From positions 21,038 to 85,037 of the forward strand of contig CAKSPH010000009.1 of NCBI GenBank assembly GCA_934481355.1: a DNA stretch of 64,000 nucleotides, written 5' to 3'. The DNA is from an uncultured Oscillospiraceae bacterium. Lineage in GTDB: Bacteria > Bacillota > Clostridia > Oscillospirales > Ruminococcaceae. The position numbers and the translations under genes are program-made. Positions 44,748-53,495 of the stretch are shown piece after piece (the first letter of the stretch is position 1; every line of letters starts with the position of its first letter). The notes below the pieces were generated by a model. The model did no database searches. It saw only the letters and a program-made list of their open reading frames with translations, and was not told the DNA's origin.

Positions 44748-44793
44748 CCAAATAACCAATGCCGGAGCCGCAATATTTCTGCACTGTAACATC

Positions 44794-44822
44794 TTGATTT
44801 ATTGCTTGTTAAGTAGTATAAT
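44794..44822 (+). promoter_or_regulatory. purL promoter
   Basis: TTGATT (44794-44799), 17-bp spacer, TATAAT (44817-44822). The ~70-nt leader holds a GGGCGCAC/GCGGCGCACC direct repeat, but no purine riboswitch was recognised. Confidence 0.75.
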
Positions 44823-44898
44823 GTTATTGATTATTGCAGCGAAAGCTGTCGAGGGCGCACGCTCTGCGGCGCACCTATGAAAAGTTGGAGGAAAAACA

Positions 44899-47800
44899 AT
44901 GGTTTACCGAATTTATGTGGAGAAAAAGCCCCGGTTCGCAGTAGACGGCGGCGCAGTGCTGTCCGACCTGAACGTGGCTCTCGGCATCACCTCAGTAAAG
45001 AACGTGAGGATAATCAACCGCTACGACTGCGAGAAGCTCCCCAGGGAGAACTTTGAGGCAGCCGTTCCGACCGTATTTTCCGAGCCGCCTGTTGATGAGG
45101 TTTACTACGACCTGCCCGAGCCTGCGGCTGACGAGCGTATGTTCGCGGTGGAGTTCCTGCCCGGTCAGTTCGACCAGCGTGCGGATTCCGCGGCACAGTG
45201 CATTCAGATGCTCTGCCCCGGCGAGCGCCCTGTGGTCAAGTACGCGAAGATATACGTCCTTAAGGGCAATATCACGGACGAGGAATTCGGACGTATCAAG
45301 CACTACCTCATCAACGCCGTTGAATCCCGCGAGTGCGGATTCGACAAGTATGACACCCTTGAGGTGAAGTATTCTATCCCGACAAGCGTTGAGACCCTCA
45401 CCGGGTTCATCAACAAGACCGACGCAGAGCTTGCGGATTTCGTGGTACACTACGGTTTGGCAATGGACAACGACGATATCAAGTTCTGTCAGGATTACTT
45501 CAAGAGCGAGCACCGCGACCCCACCATCACCGAGATACGCATGATCGACACTTACTGGTCTGATCACTGCCGTCACACTACATTCGGCACCATAATCGAC
45601 AACGCAGATATCAAGCCCTCCTACATCGCTGATACATACGCAGAATACAAGGCTGACCGCCACGAGCTCGGCAGGGACAACAAGCCCCTCTGCCTGATGG
45701 ACATTGCAACGCTGGCTGCAAAGAAGCTCAAAAAGGACGGCATCCTGAAGGATCTTGACGAGAGCGAGGAGATCAACGCCTGCTCCGTCCGCATCAAGGT
45801 AGATGTTGACGGCAGGGACGAGGACTGGCTGCTGATGTTCAAGAATGAGACCCACAACCACCCGACGGAGATCGAGCCTTTCGGCGGTGCGGCTACCTGC
45901 CTCGGCGGCGCTATCCGCGACCCGCTTTCCGGACGTTCCTACGTTTATCAGGCAATGAGAGTTACCGGCGCTTCCGACCCGCTGCTGCCGGTCGAAAAGA
46001 CCATCAAGGGCAAGCTCCCGCCCAGAAAGATAACCACCACCGCTGCTGCCGGCTACTCCAGCTACGGCAACCAGATAGGCCTTGCAACAGGTCATGTTGC
46101 GGAGATCTATCACCCCGGATATATGGCAAAGCGCATGGAGATAGGCGCGGTAATCGGCGCGGCTCCTGCTGAGAACGTGCGCAGAGAGCGCCCGGCTCCC
46201 GGCGACATCATTATCCTGCTCGGCGGACGCACCGGACGCGACGGCTGCGGCGGAGCCACCGGCTCTTCCAAGGCGCACAGCGTGAAGTCCCTGGACACCT
46301 GCGGCGCAGAGGTGCAGAAGGGTAATGCTCCGGAGGAGAGAAAGCTCCAGAGATTATTCAGAGATCCCGAGGCTACACGCCTTATCAAGCGCTGCAACGA
46401 CTTCGGCGCAGGCGGCGTTTCCGTTGCCATCGGCGAGCTTGCCGACGGTCTGGAGATAGACCTTAACGCGGTTCCGAAGAAGTACGACGGTCTGGACGGC
46501 ACAGAACTGGCTATCTCCGAATCTCAGGAGAGAATGGCGGTAGTCGTAGCACCCGAGGACGCGGACAAGTTCCGCACGCTGGCTTCCAGGGAGAACCTTG
46601 AGTCCACTCCTGTTGCAGTCGTAAAGGCAGAGCCGAGGCTCCGCATGAACTGGAACGGCAAGACCATCGTTGATATCTCCAGAGAGTTCCTGAACTCCAA
46701 CGGTGCTGAGAAGCACACAGACGTTGCGGTTCCTGACGTAAAGGTCTCCTACTCCACCGGCAGGAAGAACACCGCCGCTGACTGGGAGGGCATGGTCACT
46801 GACCTCAACATCTGCTCGCAGAGAGGTCTGGTTCAGCGCTTCGACAGCACTATCGGCGGCGCAACCGTGCTTATGCCGTTCTCCGGAAAGACACAGCAGA
46901 CCCCTGTACAGGCTATGGCTGCTAAGCTCCCGGTTCTGAATGCAAAGACGAACACCACTTCCATCATGGCGTGGGGCTTCGACCCGGCTGTTTCCACGCA
47001 GTCCCCGTATCACGGAGCCGTATGCGCAGTTGTTGAGAGTATCGCAAAGGTAGTTGCGGCAGGCGGCACATATGAGCACTGCTGGCTGACCTTCCAGGAG
47101 TATTTCGAGAGAACGCAGGGCAAGCCTGAGAGATGGGGCAAGCCGTTTGCAGCGCTGCTCGGCGCTTACCGTGCGCAGCTTGAAATGGGCTGCGGCGCTA
47201 TCGGCGGCAAGGACAGCATGAGCGGCACATTTGAGCACATCGACGTTCCGCCGACGCTGGTTTCCTTCGCGGTATCCACGGCAAAGGCCCAGGACGTTAT
47301 CTCCGCTGAGTTCAAGGCTGCCGGTCATAAGATAGGCTATATCGCGCCGAAGTACGATGAAAACGGCCTGCCGGTATTCGACAGCGTTAAGGAAGTATTC
47401 CGCACGGTTGAGAAGCTCATAAAGGACAAGAAGGCTGTCGCAGTATGGAGCATAGCTCACGGCGGCGTGGCTGAGGGTATCTTCAAGATGTCCCTCGGAA
47501 ACCAGATAGGCGCAAAGCTGGACAAGCTCACCGACGAGGAGCTGTTCACACCGGTTTACGGCGCGTTCATTCTGGAGCTTGACGGAGAGGCTGACGGCGT
47601 AAGGACAATCGGTGAGACAGTTGCCGATTACACCATCACTTCCGGTGATGTCAGGCTGGACGCTGCTTCCCTTGAAAAGAAGTGGGACGACGTTCTGGAG
47701 CCGATATTCAAGGCGCAGCTCCCCGAGAAGCCCGCTCCCGAGAAGATCTCCTACACCGGCGGCTGCGAGCTGAAGCACAGCTCCGTAAAGGTTGCAAAGC

Positions 47801-48594
47801 CACGCGTTCTTATTCCGGTATTCCCGGGCACGAACTGCGAGTACGACATGGCTAACGCGTTCAACCGCTACGGCGGCGACAGCGAGATATTCGTTATCCG
47901 CAACCTCTCCGCGAAGGATATGGAGGACAGCGTAAGCGAGTTCACAAAGCTCATCGGACAGTCCCAGATAATAGCTATCCCCGGAGGCTTCTCCGGCGGC
48001 GACGAGCCGGAGGGCTCCGCTAAGTTCATCAATGCGTTCTTCCGCAACCCGAAGATAAAGGACGCTGTTGAATCCATGCTGTACAGCCGTGACGGTCTGA
48101 TGATTGGTATCTGCAACGGCTTCCAGGCGCTGATAAAGCTTGGTCTTGTTCCGTTCGGAAAGATCGTTCCGCTGACCGCTGAGAGCCCGACGCTGACCTA
48201 CAACACCATCGGTCGCCACCAGTCGCAGCTCACGCTGACAAGAATATGCACAAACAAGTCTCCGTGGCTGAGCTGCTGCAATGTCGGCGATATCCACAAT
48301 ATCCCGATATCCCACGGCGAGGGACGCTTCGTGGCTCCCGAGGCGGTTATAAAGCAGCTTATCGCTAACGGTCAGGTCGCTACACAGTACGTTGACCTGA
48401 ACGGCAATCCCACCATGGACGCGGCTTATAACCCCAACAGCTCCATGTACGCTATCGAGGGTATTATCTCCCCGGACGGCAGAGTACTTGGCAAGATGGG
48501 CCATACAGAGCGTCTTACGGACAACGTTGCGAAGAACGTTTCCGGCAACAAGGAACAGCTTCTGTTCAAGGGCGGCGTAGATTACTTCGCGTAA
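44899..48594 (+). CDS. purL: Phosphoribosylformylglycinamidine synthase, single-chain
   Basis: Fourth step of purine synthesis: FGAR plus glutamine to FGAM. The 1231 residues carry the whole enzyme on one chain, as in many Clostridia, instead of separate PurS, PurL and PurQ. N-terminal PurS-like domain, linker, two AIRS modules (FKNETHNHPTEIEPFGGAATCLGGAIRDP near 310; GCGAIGGKDSMSGTF near 775), and the C-terminal glutaminase (VLIPVFPGTNCEYD, IPGGFSGGDEPEG, nucleophile Cys in GICNGFQALIKLG). GGAGGAAAAA precedes the ATG. No other pur gene is nearby. Confidence 0.97.
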   Translation: MVYRIYVEKKPRFAVDGGAVLSDLNVALGITSVKNVRIINRYDCEKLPRENFEAAVPTVFSEPPVDEVYYDLPEPAADERMFAVEFLPGQFDQRADSAAQCIQMLCPGERPVVKYAKIYVLKGNITDEEFGRIKHYLINAVESRECGFDKYDTLEVKYSIPTSVETLTGFINKTDAELADFVVHYGLAMDNDDIKFCQDYFKSEHRDPTITEIRMIDTYWSDHCRHTTFGTIIDNADIKPSYIADTYAEYKADRHELGRDNKPLCLMDIATLAAKKLKKDGILKDLDESEEINACSVRIKVDVDGRDEDWLLMFKNETHNHPTEIEPFGGAATCLGGAIRDPLSGRSYVYQAMRVTGASDPLLPVEKTIKGKLPPRKITTTAAAGYSSYGNQIGLATGHVAEIYHPGYMAKRMEIGAVIGAAPAENVRRERPAPGDIIILLGGRTGRDGCGGATGSSKAHSVKSLDTCGAEVQKGNAPEERKLQRLFRDPEATRLIKRCNDFGAGGVSVAIGELADGLEIDLNAVPKKYDGLDGTELAISESQERMAVVVAPEDADKFRTLASRENLESTPVAVVKAEPRLRMNWNGKTIVDISREFLNSNGAEKHTDVAVPDVKVSYSTGRKNTAADWEGMVTDLNICSQRGLVQRFDSTIGGATVLMPFSGKTQQTPVQAMAAKLPVLNAKTNTTSIMAWGFDPAVSTQSPYHGAVCAVVESIAKVVAAGGTYEHCWLTFQEYFERTQGKPERWGKPFAALLGAYRAQLEMGCGAIGGKDSMSGTFEHIDVPPTLVSFAVSTAKAQDVISAEFKAAGHKIGYIAPKYDENGLPVFDSVKEVFRTVEKLIKDKKAVAVWSIAHGGVAEGIFKMSLGNQIGAKLDKLTDEELFTPVYGAFILELDGEADGVRTIGETVADYTITSGDVRLDAASLEKKWDDVLEPIFKAQLPEKPAPEKISYTGGCELKHSSVKVAKPRVLIPVFPGTNCEYDMANAFNRYGGDSEIFVIRNLSAKDMEDSVSEFTKLIGQSQIIAIPGGFSGGDEPEGSAKFINAFFRNPKIKDAVESMLYSRDGLMIGICNGFQALIKLGLVPFGKIVPLTAESPTLTYNTIGRHQSQLTLTRICTNKSPWLSCCNVGDIHNIPISHGEGRFVAPEAVIKQLIANGQVATQYVDLNGNPTMDAAYNPNSSMYAIEGIISPDGRVLGKMGHTERLTDNVAKNVSGNKEQLLFKGGVDYFA

Positions 48595-48601
48595 AATAAT
48601 T

Positions 48602-48842
48602 ACCGGGAGGGTGTTAGCCCTCCCGGTGGGACCGTCGAAAAAGTCACTAAAGTGACTTTTCCGCCGAACATCCGCCCTGCGCGCACGGTTTGTCGGCATA
48701 GCCGACAAACCGCACACTTGTGCGGATAGAAGTATTTTTTGACCCGGCAAAGCTGGGTCAAAAAATTAATTTCAAAAGCCCGCTTCGCGGGCAAAATTTA
48801 CTTTTTCGACAAGCTGACCGGGAGGGTGTTAGCCCTCCCGGT
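48602..48842. repeat. Mosaic of palindromes bounded by 26-bp direct repeats
   Basis: The terminator-like hairpin ACCGGGAGGG-TGTTAG-CCCTCCCGGT occurs twice, identical, at 48602-48627 and 48817-48842. Between them is an inner unit with 11-bp inverted ends (GTCGAAAAAGT 48634-48644, ACTTTTTCGAC 48800-48810) holding four more perfect or near-perfect hairpins at 48639-48660, 48686-48712, 48735-48766 and 48778-48792. There is no ORF. It looks like a non-coding element inserted into, and duplicating, the purL terminator. Confidence 0.75.
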
Positions 48843-48847
48843 TTTAT
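48817..48847 (+). terminator. Distal purL terminator copy
   Basis: A perfect 10-bp stem followed by TTTTATC. The proximal copy at 48602-48627 is followed by GGGACC and lacks a T-tract, so this is the functional one. Confidence 0.75.
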
Positions 48848-48865
48848 CATCTCAGCATAATAAAA

Positions 48866-48896
48866 AAGGAACGTTTTCGCGTTCCTTTTTGTTGTA
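48866..48896 (-). terminator. Terminator of the G5/3D protein gene
   Basis: AAAAAGGAACG/CGTTCCTTTTT stem with a TTTTCG loop, just after the stop of the minus-strand gene. Confidence 0.85.
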
Positions 48897-48907
48897 TATT
48901 CAGTTTA

Positions 48908-49987
48908 TCAGCCGTTGCCCTCTTCGAGAACGTAGATATCTACCTGAACAGCGCCCCAGCGGCAGCTGTCGTAATAGTGCTCGGCCATACTTCCGAAATA
49001 GAGATCCACTGCAACGGTGCCGTCCATCAGACCAAGACCGGTGTCCGCTGCCACTGCGTAGCCGTAGACCTTGCTTCCGTCCTGTGCGACGATGTAGAGC
49101 TTGCTTCCGTAGGGGATAACGTTCGGATTTACCGCGCAGGTGCCTATCTCGGCGAGCCTGCCGCTTGCCGTTCTTGCGCCGTAGCCTGCGGTGTAGGCGG
49201 TCGCCTTTCCGGAAACTACGCGGGTGTAGTTCTCGGGGAGACCGTTGACCAGCGTTATTGCGTCCGGATCGTCCATTTTGGAGTAGGGCGTTGCAAGCGC
49301 CGTACCGCGTTCTATGACCTCGGTGACGGGCTGCGCGGTTATCTTGTCGCTTATCATTTCCTGGCTTGTGAGAACTCCGTCAACGTACTTTTCCCTGACG
49401 GTGTAGACCCTCTTGCCGGGTACGCCCTCGGTGGTCACATATTCTGTGCCGATGGCGAGATTTGTGTTATCGTTGTATTCCGTGTCGTAGGCTATTTCGG
49501 AAACGCTCTCACGGGTGCGGTATTCCACTCTTGTAACGGTGATGTCCATTCCCTCGTAAGCCGTATCGGTCATGGGACATGATACCTCGTCGTATTCGCC
49601 GAGAGTTATCCCTGCCTTTGCAAGAACATCGGAAACAGTTCCGTCTATCACGGGCACCACGGAGGTCTTTCCGTCTGCGGTGACGTTCACGTCAAAGGAA
49701 CGGTATATCGTGATATACGCCGTATTGCTGCTTGTTTCCTCGTAGGAAACCTTGTCGTTGGTGCCAAGCTCATAGCTTGCGAGCTTCAGTATCGCGTAAA
49801 CGTCCGTTTCGGAGGTCATGACCTCGCGGGTGACTCCGTTATCTGTGATATAAACGCGATCCTTGAAATAGATAGAACCGGTCATCAGCACCACCATAAA
49901 GACTGCGGCAACGAATATTGCTCCCTTTACCAGCTTTCCCTTGAAGATAAGGCGGTTCATCTTTGCGTTGACTATCTGCGGTTTCAT
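48908..49987 (-). CDS. YabE-like cell-wall protein with DUF348, G5 and 3D domains
   Basis: 359 residues. A short cytoplasmic N-terminus is followed by a signal anchor (about 21-41, GAIFVAAVFMVVLMTGSIYF). Two DUF348 repeats follow (about 45-155, with VYITDNGVTREVMTSETDVYAIL and VVPVIDGTVSDVLAKAGI), then a G5 domain (about 165-235, RTRESVSEIAYDTEY) and a C-terminal 3D domain (about 265-355, GKATAYTAG, GTCAVNPNVIPYGSKLYI, AADTG and VDLYF) with the three conserved aspartates. The 3D fold is MltA-like, so a peptidoglycan-active or resuscitation-like role is likely. GGAGG precedes the ATG. It has a ~264-nt structured leader. Confidence 0.92.
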   Translation of the reverse strand: MKPQIVNAKMNRLIFKGKLVKGAIFVAAVFMVVLMTGSIYFKDRVYITDNGVTREVMTSETDVYAILKLASYELGTNDKVSYEETSSNTAYITIYRSFDVNVTADGKTSVVPVIDGTVSDVLAKAGITLGEYDEVSCPMTDTAYEGMDITVTRVEYRTRESVSEIAYDTEYNDNTNLAIGTEYVTTEGVPGKRVYTVREKYVDGVLTSQEMISDKITAQPVTEVIERGTALATPYSKMDDPDAITLVNGLPENYTRVVSGKATAYTAGYGARTASGRLAEIGTCAVNPNVIPYGSKLYIVAQDGSKVYGYAVAADTGLGLMDGTVAVDLYFGSMAEHYYDSCRWGAVQVDIYVLEEGNG

Positions 49988-50250
49988 ATTTGCCTCCTCA
50001 GCAGTTACTCATGCCGTCCCGGCAATCTCCCCGGCAGCCCGGCTGACGCCGGTACCGGGAGTAACTTACATACAGCGTCGAGGCTTCGGGGAAAGCCTGC
50101 GCTGAAAAGCAAACGCACTGTCCCCAACAGAGCATTGCATTTCCGGAGCCTGTTATCTATATATCCCTCCGCTAAGGCGGCGGTCGGCCCCTGATTGGTT
50201 TCTGTTTCTGAGCAGCACAAGGCTGCATATCAAGGCGGTTTCGCTTTGAT
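49988..50250 (-). ncRNA. Long structured 5' leader of the G5/3D gene, candidate riboswitch
   Basis: From a perfect promoter at 50258-50286 the leader runs about 264 nt. On the minus strand it can form CAGCG-c-AGGCTT / AAGCCT-cga-CGCTG (about 50071-50103), an AACAG/CTGTT pair upstream, and a long-range AGTTACTC/GAGTAACT helix (8 bp) that closes just before the ribosome site. c-di-AMP (ydaO) riboswitches often precede such wall-hydrolase genes, but I could not match the ydaO core, so the class is open. Confidence 0.45.
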
Positions 50251-50257
50251 GTTTTGT

Positions 50258-50286
50258 ATTATACCGTTTTTCTTCGGCAATGTCAA
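50258..50286 (-). promoter_or_regulatory. Promoter of the G5/3D gene
   Basis: Minus strand TTGACA (50281-50286), 17-bp spacer, TATAAT (50258-50263); both perfect. Confidence 0.85.
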
Positions 50287-50663
50287 ACGAACGAGTTGAG
50301 ACATTTTTGTTAAAACTACACAAAATGCTTTTGTAACCATTTTGTAATCATTCGATAATAAGGCTGTAAAATGTAAATATCTGTAATTTAAACGTTTTCT
50401 TTTTGTAATATTCACTAAAAATCAAAGTCTGAAATTTGCCGTCAAAGTCAATAAAGTTTTTCTGACGTGTTAAAACATATTGGTGAAATGTGTGCATGAA
50501 ACTCTCTGGAGTTTTCACGGCGCAGAATCATTCTGCATAGTGATGCGGGTTTACGGATATCGCGTGACAAATTAATATTTTTGTGGTATAATACTATCAG
50601 ACGTTTCTTTCCTGAAAAGAAGCTATAATATATTTATATAGTATAGAAAGGTTGATCGGGATA
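50287..50663. other. AT-rich intergenic region between divergent genes
   Basis: No gene is supported. Contents: GCAGAATCATTCTGC (50522-50536), a small palindrome, and a plus-strand promoter GTGACA (50564-50569), 17 bp, TATAAT (50587-50592) for the NUDIX gene. Confidence 0.5.
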
Positions 50664-50664
50664 C

Positions 50665-51084
50665 ATGAGTTATGAAAAATCCTGCGGCGCGGTGGTCTAC
50701 CGCAAGCACCACGGGAATACGGAGATACTGCTTATAAAGCACGTCCGCTCGGGGTGCTGGTCGTTTCCCAAGGGGCACATGGAGCAGGGTGAGGACGAGA
50801 TACAGACCGCCGTGCGTGAAATAAAGGAGGAAACGAATATCGACGTTTCCATAGACGACGCTTCATTCCGGGAGGTGGTCGTGTTCAATCCGCGGCGGGA
50901 TATCACCAAGGAGGTCGTGTATTTCCTTGCCCGGGCGGTCAGCTTTGAATGCGAGCGACAGGAGGAGGAGATCTCGGACGTCCGCTGGGTGGAAATAGGT
51001 CAGACATCCGCGTTTTTATCCTACGATAACGACAGGTTACTTATTAATAAGGCAAAGGCGTTTCTGGCGATGACAAAAATTTAA
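50665..51084 (+). CDS. NUDIX hydrolase
   Basis: 139 residues, mostly one Nudix domain. The box reads GHMEQGEDEIQTAVREIKEETNI (given in two parts: GHMEQGEDEIQ and TAVREIKEETNI), with all the metal-binding glutamates; the usual glycine near its end is asparagine. The N-terminus SYEKSCGAVVYRKHHG and the SFPKGH context resemble diadenosine polyphosphate hydrolases. Substrate not proven. AGAAAGG lies before the ATG, and a promoter is at 50564-50592. Confidence 0.88.
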   Translation: MSYEKSCGAVVYRKHHGNTEILLIKHVRSGCWSFPKGHMEQGEDEIQTAVREIKEETNIDVSIDDASFREVVVFNPRRDITKEVVYFLARAVSFECERQEEEISDVRWVEIGQTSAFLSYDNDRLLINKAKAFLAMTKI

Positions 51085-51100
51085 TAAATTTTTCCGGAAT

Positions 51101-51137
51101 TTGCAACCTTTTTTTCTGGCGTCTGGTTTTATGTACA
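51101..51137 (+). promoter_or_regulatory. Shared upstream motif, copy A (SLH/YcdB gene)
   Basis: TTGCAACCTTTTTTC, then GGCGTCTGG, then TTTTATGTACA. Best match is copy B on the minus strand at 7673-7709; copy C is at 26928-26962. It ends 54 nt before the ATG at 51191. Confidence 0.5.
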
Positions 51138-51190
51138 GAACGGCTGAAACGGCCGGATATATTAACAGTCCGAAAAAGGAGGTCTTATTT

Positions 51191-53284
51191 ATGAAAAAGA
51201 GAAACATTCTGGCTCTGTCCATGGCGGCGGTAACTGCGCTGACTTCGACAAGCATAGTCGCTTTTGCAGAGGGAGTTGACAGCAAGGCTCTTGCGGCGGC
51301 TATCACAGTGGCAAAGACAAGACTGGATATCCCGGAGGAAATGACGGAGTTCAGTTACAAGGTAAGCAATGAATATCTTCAGGATTCATACTATCTTACA
51401 TGGTGCACGCCTGACGATTACAGCGGGGAAGGCGGATTCTGCTCGGTGAATGTGCGCGGGAACCTCATTACATCAGTGTATACCAGTGATGATATCTGGA
51501 AAGGAACAAACACCTCGCTGGCGAAACTTACCGGAGACCAGCTCTACGCCAAGGCAAAAGCGGCCGTATGGAAGCTGGATCCTACTATTGCGGGCTCGAT
51601 AAATATAGACCGGGACAGCCTGAATATAAATATGTACAACGATGTTGCGACATTCTCCTTTAAGCGCACGAAGAACGGCGTGCCGGTCAAGAACGACGGC
51701 GGAAACATCAGGCTTGATAAGAATACCGGCAAGCTTATAAGATTCAGCCTGACATGGCATGACAAGGCTTCTTTCCGGTCGGCGGACAAGGTTATTTCCG
51801 CTGACGAGGCGAAGAAGAAGTACATTGAGATGGTGGACGTCCAGCCGCAGTACGAGCTTGAATACGACTGGGAAACCCGGCAGATGACCGCGCGCCTTGT
51901 ATACGTCCAGAAAGACAGCGGCGAGATAAATGCGTTCACCGGAAACAAGAGCGATTTTGACGCGGACGGCTTTTATGATGACAACGGCGAGATAGCCGAA
52001 GAGGATACCGCCGCCGGTATTGACAACGGAAAGGGAGAAGGCGGCTATCAGTTCACAGAGCAGGAAAGGGCGGAGCTTGACAAGAAGCTGCCTTATGGCA
52101 CGAGCGAGGCTGTCATAAAGCTGCTGAAATCCGACAAGTATCTTTCTTACAAGGACGACATGGAGCTTCAGTATTCCGATCTTTACAAGATGAAGTTCGT
52201 CAGCGGCGACAAGTATTATTACAGCGCGACATTCACAAATGACGACTGGGGCGATGAGATCGATTATCCCGACACCTGCGAGGCCGTTGAAGATACCGGC
52301 TATGAAGAAGAGGAAGTTGTAAAGCCGTGGCAGACCGTCAATATCACGGTAGACGCAGAGAGCGGTCAGATAATCAGATACAGCTGCTACGACAGCGAAA
52401 GGACCGAGAAGAACAGCTACGACCTTGAAAAGGCAGACAAGCTGGCGGAAAAGATCGCAAAGAAATACGCAGGAAACCTGTTTGATGAAATGCTCTCCGG
52501 CTCCGGCACGACGTATGAATATTCCGTGAACAATATGAAGTACTATTCCGGAAGCTATCATACATGGAACAGGTACGTTAACGGCATAGCTGTTGTGAAT
52601 AACGGAATTTCGGTCTCGCTTGACGCCGATATGAAGCTCACGGATTATGAGCTGAACTACACCGATGTAAAGTTCCCGGACGCTTCCGAAATGCTCCCTG
52701 TTGAAGATATCGTGGATAAGTTCTGGCAGGAGAACGACCTTGACCTGTACTACCTTGCGCGCTTCAGCAGGAAAAAGACCAAGACCGTGCTGGTTTATGG
52801 CACTGACGGCTATATCTATTCTGACGCGTTCACCGGCGAGCCTGTATACTCCTGGCGGAAGAATAAGAAGAACGACCTCTCCGGCATAGTTGACACAGAG
52901 CTCCGCGCACAGGCTCAGGCGCTTTCCGACCATGGATTCTATATCTCCTCGGAGAAGTTCAGCGAGAACGACCCTGCTTCCACAGAAGTGTTTGCGAATA
53001 TGATAGGCGCAAATATCGACGAGGAGAACAACTCTGATAAGCTGACACGCGGTCAGGCTGTGGTGATATTCACACGGGATATGGTGGGCGATGCCGTTCC
53101 GTCCCTCAAGGGTATATTCAGGTCTCCGTTCAGCGATGTGAAGGATACCGACCCGAATGTCGGATACTACGCTGTCGCTTACGCGATGGGAGTAGTCGGC
53201 GGTGATGAGCTGGAGCCGGATTCCTCCTTTACTATGGGCGATATGATAAGAATGGTTTATACTTATTATTCCACCGAGAAATAA
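51191..53284 (+). CDS. Secreted YcdB/PepSY-type protein with S-layer homology domain
   Basis: 697 residues from ATG 51191, chosen for AAAGGAGG 8 nt upstream. Signal peptide about 1-26 (MKKRNILALSMAAVTALTST ... AFAEG). Two long YcdB/YcdC-like regions related to PepSY follow (about 30-250 with NVRGNLITSVYTSDD and GGNIRLDKNTGKLIRFS; about 330-560 with VNITVDAESGQIIRYSCYD and ALADA-like helices). The C-terminal ~100 residues are SLH-like (TRGQAVVIFTRDM ... SPFSDVKDTDPNVGYYAVAYAMGVVGG), for attachment to wall polymers. Function unknown. Confidence 0.85.
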   Translation: MKKRNILALSMAAVTALTSTSIVAFAEGVDSKALAAAITVAKTRLDIPEEMTEFSYKVSNEYLQDSYYLTWCTPDDYSGEGGFCSVNVRGNLITSVYTSDDIWKGTNTSLAKLTGDQLYAKAKAAVWKLDPTIAGSINIDRDSLNINMYNDVATFSFKRTKNGVPVKNDGGNIRLDKNTGKLIRFSLTWHDKASFRSADKVISADEAKKKYIEMVDVQPQYELEYDWETRQMTARLVYVQKDSGEINAFTGNKSDFDADGFYDDNGEIAEEDTAAGIDNGKGEGGYQFTEQERAELDKKLPYGTSEAVIKLLKSDKYLSYKDDMELQYSDLYKMKFVSGDKYYYSATFTNDDWGDEIDYPDTCEAVEDTGYEEEEVVKPWQTVNITVDAESGQIIRYSCYDSERTEKNSYDLEKADKLAEKIAKKYAGNLFDEMLSGSGTTYEYSVNNMKYYSGSYHTWNRYVNGIAVVNNGISVSLDADMKLTDYELNYTDVKFPDASEMLPVEDIVDKFWQENDLDLYYLARFSRKKTKTVLVYGTDGYIYSDAFTGEPVYSWRKNKKNDLSGIVDTELRAQAQALSDHGFYISSEKFSENDPASTEVFANMIGANIDEENNSDKLTRGQAVVIFTRDMVGDAVPSLKGIFRSPFSDVKDTDPNVGYYAVAYAMGVVGGDELEPDSSFTMGDMIRMVYTYYSTEK

Positions 53285-53309
53285 TTGCGGGAATTAAATA
53301 GAACGGCGG

Positions 53310-53335
53310 GCGCCCCGGATTCCGGGGCGCTTTTC
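53310..53335 (+). terminator. Terminator after the SLH/YcdB gene
   Basis: GCGCCCCGG (53310-53318) and CCGGGGCGC (53322-53330) followed by TTTTC. Confidence 0.85.
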
Positions 53336-53420
53336 TGTATGTTATATAGAAAACTTGAATGGGTTTTTAGGCATAATTCCCAAAAAGGCATTCTGGCGGG
53401 AAAAAAAATCGCTCAGGCTA

Positions 53421-53449
53421 TTAACATTGACCCGGATTTGTGGTAAAAT
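53421..53449 (+). promoter_or_regulatory. Promoter of the TM2 protein gene
   Basis: TTAACA (53421-53426), 17-bp spacer, TAAAAT (53444-53449). Confidence 0.55.
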
Positions 53450-53495
53450 ATCCATGTGGGTTATGGTTTTGGAATATTCAAAGCGGAGGTAATCA

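Noticed and set aside
46354..48750. Very long open frame antisense to purL (and another at 44992-46278)
   Set aside because: Composition is a mirror of the high-GC third-position coding of purL, there is no ribosome site, and the translated protein matches no fold; purL is beyond doubt.
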